64,000 bases of DNA from Desulfovibrio oxyclinae DSM 11498 (lineage in GTDB: Bacteria > Desulfobacterota > Desulfovibrionia > Desulfovibrionales > Desulfovibrionaceae). A program made the position numbers and the translations under genes. Where the stretch lies: contig NZ_AQXE01000001.1 of NCBI RefSeq assembly GCF_000375485.1, forward strand, positions 79,573 through 143,572, in the 5' to 3' direction. Numbering within the stretch: position 1 is the first letter of the stretch; the number at the start of each line of letters is the position of its first letter. The notes under the pieces were generated by a model. That model was not told the origin of the DNA and did no database searches. It worked only from the letters and a program-made list of their open reading frames with translations. Positions 10,337 to 17,611 of the stretch are shown here, in pieces.

Positions 10337-10963
10337 TCAGCCTGCGGAGCGAAGGTCGGGCAGCGGCGGGTCGATGGACTCGCCGTGGGGGTGGAAGCAT
10401 TTGTTGCGCAAGGCGCTCACGAGGTCCGTGCGGGAGCGGACGGGGACGGTGAAGCATGTGGGGCGGGTGGCGATTTCATCCGGAGTGTGGGCGTCGGAAC
10501 CGGCGGTCATGGCAAGCCCCCGGCGGCGGGCCATATGCATGGCGCGGATGTTTTCCTCAGGGCGATTGCGGCCGTTGGCCACTTCCACGATGTCGCACAG
10601 GCCGGGACCGAATATCGATGCGTCGGCGGGGCGGGCCTGCCTGAACGGATGAGCCCCTATGATCGCGCCGTCGTTGTCGTGGACATGTTCCACGAGTTTC
10701 GGGGCGCTCATGCCGGGGGTGATTTTCTCAAAGGGGCCGAATATGAGATAGTCGCCTTCATCGGTGGCGTATTCCATGCCGATGATGACCTGCAAGCCGT
10801 TTTCCTGTTTGCCTTCACGGACAAGCTGCCGCGCCCGCATGGTGTCGTGGTCGGTGATGCACACGGCGTCCATGCCCAGAAGCCGGGCTCTGGTGAGGAT
10901 GGTGTCCATTTCGAGAATGGAGCACGGTGAAATGGAACTGTGGACGTGCAGGTCGATGAGCAT
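10337..10963 (-). CDS. PHP-domain metal-dependent phosphoesterase
   Basis: A 208-residue cytoplasmic protein made of a single PHP domain. Metal-ligand motifs are HVHSS (6-10), TDHD near 37-40, the Glu of IIGMEY, GAHPFR near 105, and GSDAH near 158. These match the trinuclear-metal phosphoesterase fold of YciV/RnaAM- and HisJ-like enzymes. The substrate cannot be read from the sequence; 3',5'-bisnucleotide, histidinol phosphate or 5' RNA ends are family possibilities. It is encoded alone, divergent from apgM, and its ribosome site is weak. Confidence 0.85.
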   Translation of the reverse strand: MLIDLHVHSSISPCSILEMDTILTRARLLGMDAVCITDHDTMRARQLVREGKQENGLQVIIGMEYATDEGDYLIFGPFEKITPGMSAPKLVEHVHDNDGAIIGAHPFRQARPADASIFGPGLCDIVEVANGRNRPEENIRAMHMARRRGLAMTAGSDAHTPDEIATRPTCFTVPVRSRTDLVSALRNKCFHPHGESIDPPLPDLRSAG

Positions 10964-11088
10964 GTCTATTTATGAACACTCCCCGGGTGGATTGCAAATA
11001 TCAATGCTCTATCCGGTTGCGTAGAGGGCATAGATAAAATATATCCTCGGCAGATTCGGACGCATGTCCGAAATACAAGGGAGCCGCA

Positions 11089-12408
11089 ATGCCTAAGAAA
11101 TGCATAGTGATATTGTTGGATGGAATAGGGGACCGCAGTTACGCCCGATACGGAAACCGCACGCCGCTTCAGGCCGCCGAGACCCCGAATTTGGACAGGT
11201 TGTCCACGCTGGGCTGCAATGGTCTGTACCATGCCGGGAAGCTCGGCCAGCCGCTGCCCAGTGAACTGGCGCACTTCACCATGTTCGGCTACGAGCAGGA
11301 CGCGTTTCCCGGAAGGGGCGCGCTGGAGGCGCTCGGGGCCGACATCCCGCTGGAGCCGGATGACGTGGCCGTGCTGGCTCACTTCGTTCATCTCAAGAAC
11401 GAAGAGGGCAGGCTCAAGCTCGGGTACGACCGCATGTGCGGCGACAACAACGAGATTGAGACCTACTGCAAGACCGTGGCGGAGTACGAGGTGGACGACG
11501 TCACTATCCGCTTCCATCCCACCAAGCGCATGTTCGGAGTGGTCACCCTGCATGGCGAAGTGGCGCCGTGCTTTACGGACTCCAACCCCATGGTCGATGG
11601 ACGCTGGCTATCGGACGTGGTGCCGCTGGACTCCCACCGTGGCGACGCCCGTTGCGTGCGCGCGGCCGGGGCGCTCAAAAAATATCTGGCATGGGCCTAC
11701 CGCCAGCTGGAAGCGACGGAAGTCAACAAGATCCGCGAACGGCAGGGGCTTCCCTCCATCAACGGCATCGTAACCCAGCGCGCGGGGCAGCTCGGCAGCG
11801 TGCAGTCGTTCCGTGAACGGCACGGCCTTACGGGCCTGAGCATCGCCAGCGGGGTCATGTATCGCGGTTTGGCGCACTACCTCGGCATGGACTTCGAGCG
11901 CGCCGTGGATTCGGGCGACCACGCCTTCGACATTTCATCGCGTATCCGCCGCGCCATTGATAAATTCGACGACTACGACTTCATCCACGTGCACACCAAG
12001 GCGCCGGATCAGGCCGCGCATACCAAGAGTCCGGATGCCAAGCGCAAGGTCATCGAAGCGATCGACACCGGCCTCGGCATGGTCATCGATGAGCTGCTGG
12101 CCGACCCGGAACTGCTGGTGGTGGTAACCGCCGATCACTCCACGCCGAGCTGCGGCGACATGATCCACTCCGGCGAACCGGTGCCCATGACCTTCGTGGG
12201 ACAGGGAGTGCGCAAGGACAAGGTGCACTATTACGATGAAATCGCTGTGGCCACCGGCTGCCTCGGGTACCCTCGGGGCGACGAGTTCATGCATCTGGTC
12301 CTGAACTACCTCGACAGGGGCCGCCTGAAGGGGATCCGGGACTCGGCTTCGAGCCAACTGTTCTGGCCGGGCGATTATCGGCCGTTCATCCTGCCGGGAG
12401 AGGAATGA
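11089..12408 (+). CDS. apgM: Archaeal-type cofactor-independent phosphoglycerate mutase family protein
   Basis: Alkaline-phosphatase-fold enzyme of 439 residues resembling apgM, which interconverts 3- and 2-phosphoglycerate. Metal sites are visible as LLDGIGD (8-14), HTKAPDQAAHTK and TADHSTPSCGDMIHSGEPVPM in the C-terminal half. The segment holding the nucleophile reads LPSELAHFTMFGYE, where typical apgM proteins have GSDTAHLxxxGYD. The Ser is kept but the flanking Gly and Asp are not. It overlaps the start of a nucleotidyltransferase gene (ATGATG at 12405), so the two are translationally coupled. A different phosphoryl substrate is possible. Confidence 0.75.
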   Translation: MPKKCIVILLDGIGDRSYARYGNRTPLQAAETPNLDRLSTLGCNGLYHAGKLGQPLPSELAHFTMFGYEQDAFPGRGALEALGADIPLEPDDVAVLAHFVHLKNEEGRLKLGYDRMCGDNNEIETYCKTVAEYEVDDVTIRFHPTKRMFGVVTLHGEVAPCFTDSNPMVDGRWLSDVVPLDSHRGDARCVRAAGALKKYLAWAYRQLEATEVNKIRERQGLPSINGIVTQRAGQLGSVQSFRERHGLTGLSIASGVMYRGLAHYLGMDFERAVDSGDHAFDISSRIRRAIDKFDDYDFIHVHTKAPDQAAHTKSPDAKRKVIEAIDTGLGMVIDELLADPELLVVVTADHSTPSCGDMIHSGEPVPMTFVGQGVRKDKVHYYDEIAVATGCLGYPRGDEFMHLVLNYLDRGRLKGIRDSASSQLFWPGDYRPFILPGEE

Positions 12409-12962
12409 TGCATCCGCTCGGAGTCATTCACGGCCGGTTTCAGGTGCTCCACGTTGATCACCTGAAATACCTGCTGGCCGGGAAGCGGCTTTGCGAGCAT
12501 CTGGTGGTCGGCATCACCAATCCGGACCCGGAACTGACGGCGGGCGAAGCGGCTGATCCTGAACGCGACGACCCGCGCAACAATCCGCTGACCTACTGGG
12601 AGCGGCAGGTCATGGTGCGCGAGGTACTGACTGGAGCGGGGGTTGATCCGGGCGATTTTTCCGTAGTGCCGCTTCCCATCAACAAGCCGGAGCGAATCAG
12701 ATACTACGTCCCCATGGACGCTCTGTTCTTTCTGACCATCTATGATGAATGGGGCCGCGCCAAGCTGCGGCGGTTCCGGGCGCTGGAGCTTGATACTCAC
12801 GTGCTCTGGGAGCGTCCCCCCGAAGAGAAGGGCATCAGCGCAGGCACCGTCAGGGAAGCGCTAGCCCGAGGCGAGGATGTTTCGTCTATGGTGCCGCCGG
12901 AAACCCTTCGGCTCGTGAAGCGGTGGGGATTGGCGCAGCGACTGCGTGAAATCGGGGAATGA
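12405..12962 (+). CDS. NadM-like nucleotidyltransferase
   Basis: Cytidylyltransferase-fold protein of 185 residues. The N terminus IHGRFQVLHVDHLKYL carries the HxxH-type nucleotide site, and ISAGTVR near the C terminus matches the ISxTxxR motif. Both are typical of archaeal-type nicotinamide-nucleotide adenylyltransferases. The expected reaction is NMN plus ATP to NAD, but related enzymes use other phosphorylated substrates. Its start overlaps the apgM stop, which points to a shared pathway or stoichiometry. Two ATG codons in a row (12405, 12408) are possible starts. A strong terminator follows. Confidence 0.75.
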   Translation: MMHPLGVIHGRFQVLHVDHLKYLLAGKRLCEHLVVGITNPDPELTAGEAADPERDDPRNNPLTYWERQVMVREVLTGAGVDPGDFSVVPLPINKPERIRYYVPMDALFFLTIYDEWGRAKLRRFRALELDTHVLWERPPEEKGISAGTVREALARGEDVSSMVPPETLRLVKRWGLAQRLREIGE

Positions 12963-12964
12963 AG

Positions 12965-12993
12965 AAAGGCCGGGGTGTTCCCCGGCCTTTTTT
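12965..12993 (+). terminator. Rho-independent terminator after the NadM-like gene
   Basis: An 11-bp stem (12965-12975 with 12980-12990), loop TGTT, followed by a T-run. It sits between convergent genes and can serve the minus-strand nitroreductase gene too, because the stem begins with A residues. Confidence 0.9.
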
Positions 12994-12997
12994 GCAT

Positions 12998-13822
12998 CTA
13001 GTAACGGACGCGGTTGACTGCCGTATTGTCGCGTTTGACCGTGCGGTGATACTTGAGGGCCGGGTTGCCGAAGAGCATCACATAAACGGACTTGTGGTCC
13101 TCGGGCACGCCCAGCTTGCGGCCGAGTTCCGGCACGATGTCGAACAGGGCGTACTTGCCCAGCCCGCACCAGACAGTACCGACGCCCTTTGAAGCGGCGC
13201 AGAGCTCAAAGTAACTCAGGGCGATGAACGGGTCTGCCTCCGGGCATGGGGAATCTTCGGGAGAGGATGCGATGATCATGTGCGGAGCACCCCGGAAAGG
13301 TACGTCGATGCCCTGCTCCCAAGCCCCGATGAACTGTTCGAAAGGCGCATACCGCTCAGGAAGGTTTCCTTGCTGCACTGCCGTGCGGATGCCTTCAAAG
13401 GCTTCTTCACGGATCTTGTCCATGGTCTCGGTGTCATCCACGAGAGTGAAGAGCAGGCGGCGGTTGTTCACGCCTGTTGGGGCGTGCGCCAGCATGTCCA
13501 TGAGCCATTCCACGGTTTCGGGGGCCACGTTTTCCTTTTTGTAACGGCGGGTGGAGCGGCGGCCGCGCACCAGCGCCTCCATCTGTTCGGGCGTGGGCAG
13601 CGCGCCATCGAGGGGCAGGCAGTCTTCCGGCGAAGTCCCCAAAATGGACAGCGCGCCGGGCTTGCAGATCGCCAGACAGTGCTGACAGCGTATACATTCT
13701 TCCTCGCCCCCATCCTTGATGCGCGGAAATTCCGGCTCAAGCTCAATGATGGAGCGCGGACAGTCTGCGACGCATTCGCCGCATTTGGTGCATTTTTCCT
13801 GATCAATGGTGAATTCAAGCAT
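12998..13822 (-). CDS. Nitroreductase-family flavoprotein with N-terminal ferredoxin domain
   Basis: A 274-residue fusion. Residues 1-60 form a 2[4Fe-4S] ferredoxin, with CTKCGECVADCP at 11-22 and CIRCQHCLAICKP in the mid-40s to mid-50s. From about residue 80 there is an FMN-binding nitroreductase fold starting RRSTRRYKKENV and containing APTGVNNRR and a GVGTVWCGLG segment. Such fusions are frequent in anaerobes and reduce unknown substrates with low-potential electrons. GAAGGGAG precedes the ATG. It is monocistronic and ends at the shared terminator. Confidence 0.9.
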   Translation of the reverse strand: MLEFTIDQEKCTKCGECVADCPRSIIELEPEFPRIKDGGEEECIRCQHCLAICKPGALSILGTSPEDCLPLDGALPTPEQMEALVRGRRSTRRYKKENVAPETVEWLMDMLAHAPTGVNNRRLLFTLVDDTETMDKIREEAFEGIRTAVQQGNLPERYAPFEQFIGAWEQGIDVPFRGAPHMIIASSPEDSPCPEADPFIALSYFELCAASKGVGTVWCGLGKYALFDIVPELGRKLGVPEDHKSVYVMLFGNPALKYHRTVKRDNTAVNRVRY

Positions 13823-13892
13823 ATTTTCTCCCTTCGGTCTTTTTCAGGTTAGCCTTTTGCTGCGAATTTACCACGGCGGATGAAAAAGTGAA

Positions 13893-13915
13893 GAAGGCAC
13901 CCCCAGGTGCCCTCG
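13893..13915 (-). terminator. Terminator after the comFB-like gene
   Basis: On the minus strand a GGCACC/GGTGCC hairpin (13896-13901 with 13906-13911) is followed by TTCTTCACTTTTT. It lies about 27 bases after the comFB-like stop codon. Confidence 0.6.
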
Positions 13916-13941
13916 TGTGTTTTCGGTAATCGCGGAGCGGA

Positions 13942-14244
13942 TCAATCGCCACTGCGCGTTGGGTTCGCCAGCACTCGCTTGACGGCCTCGCGCATCTGCT
14001 GACGGATTTCATCGTCGGGCAGCTTGTTGGAAATGACGATGCTCCCGCGCTGGCTGTAGCGGGGCGGCAACAGATTCAGGGTGAGGGCGAAGATGTCCTG
14101 AAGGTCCAGCGGATCGAATTGGTGGCCCGGCGCCTCTTCTTCCAGAAGGCCGGGCATGAGCGTTGCCACGCGCTTCTCGTTTCTGTTGCGGATGCCGGAA
14201 AGATCCACGCCGTTCACCGGAGGTATCTCGTGGGGTGTTGTCAT
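13942..14244 (-). CDS. ComFB-family protein
   Basis: A 100-residue cytoplasmic protein with the ComFB core DIFALTLNLLPPRYSQ (about residues 49-64), named after the Bacillus late-competence operon. Some ComFB-like proteins bind c-di-GMP, so a signalling role is possible; this is family knowledge, not visible here. I chose the ATG at 14244 (MTTPHE) because CGAGGAG lies five bases upstream; the longer in-frame start at 14268 lacks a site. It is divergent from an unknown gene with a sigma-54-like promoter. Confidence 0.8.
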   Translation of the reverse strand: MTTPHEIPPVNGVDLSGIRNRNEKRVATLMPGLLEEEAPGHQFDPLDLQDIFALTLNLLPPRYSQRGSIVISNKLPDDEIRQQMREAVKRVLANPTRSGD

Positions 14245-14308
14245 GCGGACTCCTCGTTTTGTTCTCACAGTAACGCATCACGGCGCCGATGTACAAGTCT
14301 TTAGGGTT

Positions 14309-14325
14309 TTGGCATGGCCGATGCA
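14309..14325 (+). promoter_or_regulatory. Sigma-54 (RpoN) promoter candidate
   Basis: TTGGCATGGCCGATGCA matches the -24/-12 consensus YTGGCACGrNNNTTGCW at 15 of 17 positions, with the exact GG-N10-GC spacing. Initiation would fall near 14336, giving a leader of about 38 bases that contains AGGAGG. Confidence 0.65.
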
Positions 14326-14373
14326 TCTTCTGCTGCGGATCGTCATCAAAACGACACGCAGGAGGACAGGGTA

Positions 14374-15003
14374 ATGACGCCTTATGTGAGCAACGCGCTC
14401 GGAAGTTACAGCAGCAACGCCTATACGGTTTCCTCGCAGAAGCAGGAGGAGGCGGAATCCGCGTCCAAGACCACGGACACCGCCAATAAGTCCGATGAGA
14501 GCCAAAAGGGTTCCGACGGTTCGTCCGTGGCCAACCGTGTCGCCGAGCTGCTCAAGGAGATGCCCAAGGATGCCTTTGGACGCATGTCTTTCGAGGAAAT
14601 AAGCAAATATCGCAAGCAGGTCGAAGAGCAGTTCGACAGCGAGATTCGCGCTGAACTCAAGGAGCTCGGCGTGGACGTGGATTCCAAGTTTCAACTTATT
14701 TACGACGAATCGACCCAGCGTGTGGTGGTGGGCAACGATCATCCCGACAAGGACAAGATCGAGGCCTATTTCGCGGACAACCCGAACCGCGTGAAGCAGT
14801 TCAACACCATCATGGACCTGTACGAGGTGGAGCAGCTCAGCCAGAACCGCATGAATCCGCAGCAGCTGCGTCAGAAACTCAACACCCAGAGCATGGCCTT
14901 CTGGATGCAGCAAAATGGTGGAAACGACATGTTCACGGGAATTCAGGGCATCATGTTCGACGCTCAGAACAGCTATATGCGCGCTCTGAACATGAAGGTC
15001 TAG
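14374..15003 (+). CDS. Unknown protein behind a sigma-54-type promoter
   Basis: A soluble, acidic 209-residue protein that I do not recognise. Residues 1-55 are low-complexity and rich in Ser, Thr, Glu, Lys and Asp (for example SKTTDTANKSDESQKGSDGS). The rest is predicted helical and polar, with SFEEISKYRKQVEEQFDSEIRAELKELG and a Gln/Asn/Met-rich end (MNPQQLRQKLNTQSMAF, MQQNGGNDMFTG). There is no signal peptide or membrane segment. The ATG at 14374 has AGGAGG; an ATG at 14314 lies inside the promoter and is rejected. A terminator follows directly, so it is monocistronic. RpoN control would fit a motility or surface role in this group (inference). Confidence 0.8.
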   Translation: MTPYVSNALGSYSSNAYTVSSQKQEEAESASKTTDTANKSDESQKGSDGSSVANRVAELLKEMPKDAFGRMSFEEISKYRKQVEEQFDSEIRAELKELGVDVDSKFQLIYDESTQRVVVGNDHPDKDKIEAYFADNPNRVKQFNTIMDLYEVEQLSQNRMNPQQLRQKLNTQSMAFWMQQNGGNDMFTGIQGIMFDAQNSYMRALNMKV

Positions 15004-15028
15004 CCGACCGAATCGGATTTTCGTCAAA

Positions 15029-15064
15029 AAAGCGCGGTCCCGGATACCCGGAGCCGCGCTTTCT
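15029..15064 (+). terminator. Terminator after the unknown gene
   Basis: The stem AAAGCGCGG (15029-15037) pairs with 15054-15062, with an inner CCGG/CCGG pairing, preceded by an A-run. It can work on both strands and also ends 22 bases past the minus-strand gene. Confidence 0.75.
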
Positions 15065-15085
15065 CGTTCTGGATGAGGTGGCGCC

Positions 15086-16003
15086 TTATTCGGCTTCGGC
15101 CATTTTTTCCTTAAGCGCCGTCCTGATGCGGCAGACACCGCACAGGTCCAGCGAGGTGGGTGAGCCGCACTCGCCGCAGGGAGAGACTTTGTCGCCTTCT
15201 TCCTTGTTCAGCATGGCGAACGCCGGGCGTCCTTTCTTGAGGAATCCCTCGTAAAAGGAGAATTTGCTTCCGGGGCTCTTGTATTCCAGCTCACCGAGCA
15301 GGTGCTTGTGGTTGGTGAAGCTGGCGCCGCCGGAGTAGGGGCAGGGATCGGAGTGAATCTCGATGCCCTTGAGAAACGCGTAGTTTGCGGTTTCGAATTC
15401 GCTCAGGCGATAGAGCGGTTTGACCTTGCGCACGAAGCCTTCCTCGGCGGGCAGGGTCGGTCCCTGGTCGGAAAGGTAGCCCGCATCCCAGCGCAGGGTG
15501 TTGGCGAACAGACGGGCCGCCTCGTCGTCGAGGTTGTGCCCCGTGGCCAGCGCGTCGTAGCCGCCCTCGCGCGCGATTCTGTTGAAATAATGTCGTTTGA
15601 TTTTGCCGCAGACCGAGCAGACCGGCCTATTGATGTGCTTCTTGATGGCCGGGATGGGCAATCCTTCATTGGCGACTTCGAGCACCTGAAGCTTGAGGCC
15701 GTGCAGTTCGCAGAACGCCTCGACCTTGGCGCGTGCTTTTTCAGAGCTGCGGGGGATGCCCAGATCGATGTGCAGGCCCGTGACGTCGTAACCCTGAAGG
15801 GAAAGTTCCAGCATCAGCGCCAGCGAGTCCTTGCCGCCGGAAAGGGCCACCAGGATTCGCTCTTCATGGGTGAACATTTTCTGTCTGCGGATGGCTGTTT
15901 CCACCTGTCTGGTGAAGAACAGCGGGTAACAGTCCTTGCAGAAGGCCGTGTTGTGACTCGGAAGGGATACGACGGCTTTTGCCTTGCAGCGCTTGCATTT
16001 CAT
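15086..16003 (-). CDS. ttuA: TtuA/Ncs6-type tRNA 2-thiolation ATPase
   Basis: PP-loop enzyme of 305 residues that adenylates a tRNA uridine and replaces oxygen with sulfur. The PP-loop SGGKDS is at 55-60. Two zinc-ribbon Cys sets frame the protein (Cys3/6/22/25 and Cys276/279/288/291). CSVCG (Cys129/132) together with Cys221 fits the three-Cys [4Fe-4S] site of TtuA and NcsA proteins. The target base (U34 or U54) cannot be told from sequence. Its AGGAGG overlaps the stop of the upstream ubiquitin-like gene, strongly suggesting a working pair. Confidence 0.9.
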   Translation of the reverse strand: MKCKRCKAKAVVSLPSHNTAFCKDCYPLFFTRQVETAIRRQKMFTHEERILVALSGGKDSLALMLELSLQGYDVTGLHIDLGIPRSSEKARAKVEAFCELHGLKLQVLEVANEGLPIPAIKKHINRPVCSVCGKIKRHYFNRIAREGGYDALATGHNLDDEAARLFANTLRWDAGYLSDQGPTLPAEEGFVRKVKPLYRLSEFETANYAFLKGIEIHSDPCPYSGGASFTNHKHLLGELEYKSPGSKFSFYEGFLKKGRPAFAMLNKEEGDKVSPCGECGSPTSLDLCGVCRIRTALKEKMAEAE

Positions 16004-16013
16004 GGCAAACCTC

Positions 16014-16211
16014 CTATCCTGCGCTGGTTACTTTGCGCACGAGCAGGTGGTCGCCGTGCAGCAGTCTTTCATCTGGCGTGAGCAGCTCGCCGTCACGAAT
16101 GATCAGGGCCATGGTGTGCCTGAGTTCGAGGCGGTTGAGCATGGCGATCACGGTGCGTACCTTGTGCATTTCGACGGTTTTTCCGTCGGGTTCGACTTGA
16201 ACGGTGATCAT
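16014..16211 (-). CDS. Ubiquitin-like sulfur-carrier protein (TtuB/ThiS/MoaD type)
   Basis: A 65-residue beta-grasp protein with MITVQVEPDGKTVEM at the N terminus and ALIIRDGELLTPDERLLHGDHLLVRKV towards the C terminus, the layout of ThiS, MoaD and TtuB. Immediately upstream of the TtuA-like gene, it probably carries the thiocarboxylate sulfur for tRNA thiolation. The C terminus reads SAG rather than the usual GG that an E1-like enzyme activates. The start at 16211 has GGAAAGGAG upstream; the longer frame to 16286 has no such site. The activating E1-like protein is not in the window. Confidence 0.85.
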   Translation of the reverse strand: MITVQVEPDGKTVEMHKVRTVIAMLNRLELRHTMALIIRDGELLTPDERLLHGDHLLVRKVTSAG

Positions 16212-16359
16212 GTTGTCTCCTTTCCCGCAGGATTTTCCTCTCCCGGCGGGGCAGGGTCTTTTAGCCCTAGACGGCACGGTTCGCAAGGATATGTCTCGTG
16301 CGGGAATGCTCTGGAACGCGGTGAGGGGTTAGAATTGTCCACCATTTGTTGAACAGGTG

Positions 16360-16389
16360 TTGACCGAAAAATGAATTTTCCCTTACATT
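16360..16389 (+). promoter_or_regulatory. Promoter of the receiver gene
   Basis: TTGACC (16360-16365) and TACATT (16384-16389) are 18 bp apart, about 30 bases before the start codon. The match is reasonable but not strong. Confidence 0.4.
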
Positions 16390-16420
16390 GAGCCATGACT
16401 GAAAACCCTCTGGAGGACTA

Positions 16421-16798
16421 ATGGATCAACACAAGATACTCGTCGTCGACAATGAAAAGCATATTCGCATGCTTTATCGGGAGGAGCTTGAAGCCGAAGG
16501 CTTCCAGGTGGCGACTTCCGACGGCGAGGAGGACATCCTCGACGTCATACACAGGGAAGAGCCGGATATCGTCATTCTGGATATCAAGCTCGGAGTGAAC
16601 CGTTCCGGGTTGGATCTTCTGCAGGAAATCCGAACCGAAAGCCAGACGCTGCCGGTTATCCTGTCCACCGCCTACGACTCCTACCAGCACGACATCAAGT
16701 CTATCGCCGCGGATTATTATGTGGTTAAATCCGTGGACCTCACCGAGTTGAAGGACAAGGTGCGCATGGCCGTGAGCAAGGCCAGCGTTGCCGGGTGA
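16421..16798 (+). CDS. Single-domain response regulator
   Basis: A 125-residue CheY-like receiver without an output domain. The acidic pocket is Asp10 and Glu12 (VVDNEK, with Asn in the usual second-acid position 11), the phospho-acceptor is Asp54 (VILDIKL), the switch Ser/Thr is in LSTAY, and the conserved Lys is in YVVKSVD. A site (CTGGAGG) precedes the ATG. It is encoded alone, so it likely acts in a phosphorelay or by binding a partner kinase. An M50 protease gene follows after a hairpin. Confidence 0.88.
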   Translation: MDQHKILVVDNEKHIRMLYREELEAEGFQVATSDGEEDILDVIHREEPDIVILDIKLGVNRSGLDLLQEIRTESQTLPVILSTAYDSYQHDIKSIAADYYVVKSVDLTELKDKVRMAVSKASVAG

Positions 16799-16823
16799 CG
16801 ACGCCCAGCGCGCGTTTTTTCAT

Positions 16824-16862
16824 CGCGGCGGCAACCTGTTTCGGGGTTGCCGCCGCGCCTTT
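16824..16862 (+). terminator. Hairpin after the receiver gene
   Basis: A 13-bp GC-rich perfect stem (16824-16836 with 16845-16857) followed by CCTTT. The T-run is short, so termination may be partial. Confidence 0.55.
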
Positions 16863-16923
16863 GGGTGCCCTGTCGGAGATGAATCTCCTTGCCTGCCGGG
16901 GGTGGCTGTGGTAGCCGCTCTTC

Positions 16924-17586
16924 ATGTTCGACATATCCAGCACCATCCGGGAGATAGCCGTGCTCGCCGTGCCTCTTCTGGCGGCACTCACCCTGCACGA
17001 GCTCGCTCACGGATTCGTCGCCTACAAGCTGGGCGACCCCACGGCCAAGAGGGCGGGACGCCTCACCCTCAACCCGCTCAAGCACCTGGACCCCATCGGG
17101 ACCGTCGTGTTTTTTCTCATCAAGATAGGCTGGGCCAAGCCCGTGCCGGTGGACCCGCGGTACTTCAAGAACCCTCGGGCAGGCATGGCGCTTGTCTCCA
17201 TTGCCGGTCCCGGAGCGAATTTCATTCTGGCAGCGATTTTTGCGGCTGGGTTTCATCTCATCAACAGCACCACCGTGTCCGACCCGGAAGGGATGGCTTT
17301 GAAGGTGCTGGTGCCGCTTTTGCTCATCTGTCAGGCCGGCGTGCTGGTGAACCTGATTCTGGGCGTGTTCAACCTGCTGCCTGTTCCGCCGCTGGACGGC
17401 TCGGGCATCGTGCAGTATTTTCTTCCGCAGCGGCTTGCGTACCAGTACGAGCGTTTCGGACGCTACGGCATTTTCGTGATACTCGGACTGTTCATTCTGG
17501 GCGACATACTCGGCTTCAGCGTGCTTGGCACGTTCCTGTTCCCACCCGTTCGTTTCGGAGCGGCGTTGCTTGGTGTTCCCCTCTAA
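16924..17586 (+). CDS. Site-2-protease-like M50 metalloprotease
   Basis: A 220-residue intramembrane protease with about five to six hydrophobic segments. The zinc motif is HELAH (25-29) in the first membrane helix, and the third ligand is Asp158 in NLLPVPPLDGSG. There is no PDZ or CBS domain, placing it with small RseP/FtsH-independent M50 proteins of unknown substrate. An in-frame start is clear (ATG at 16924), although the Shine-Dalgarno sequence is poor. It lies 25 bases upstream of trpS, so the two are probably co-transcribed. Confidence 0.9.
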   Translation: MFDISSTIREIAVLAVPLLAALTLHELAHGFVAYKLGDPTAKRAGRLTLNPLKHLDPIGTVVFFLIKIGWAKPVPVDPRYFKNPRAGMALVSIAGPGANFILAAIFAAGFHLINSTTVSDPEGMALKVLVPLLLICQAGVLVNLILGVFNLLPVPPLDGSGIVQYFLPQRLAYQYERFGRYGIFVILGLFILGDILGFSVLGTFLFPPVRFGAALLGVPL

Positions 17587-17611
17587 CCGATACAACCACA
17601 AGATTATCCCC

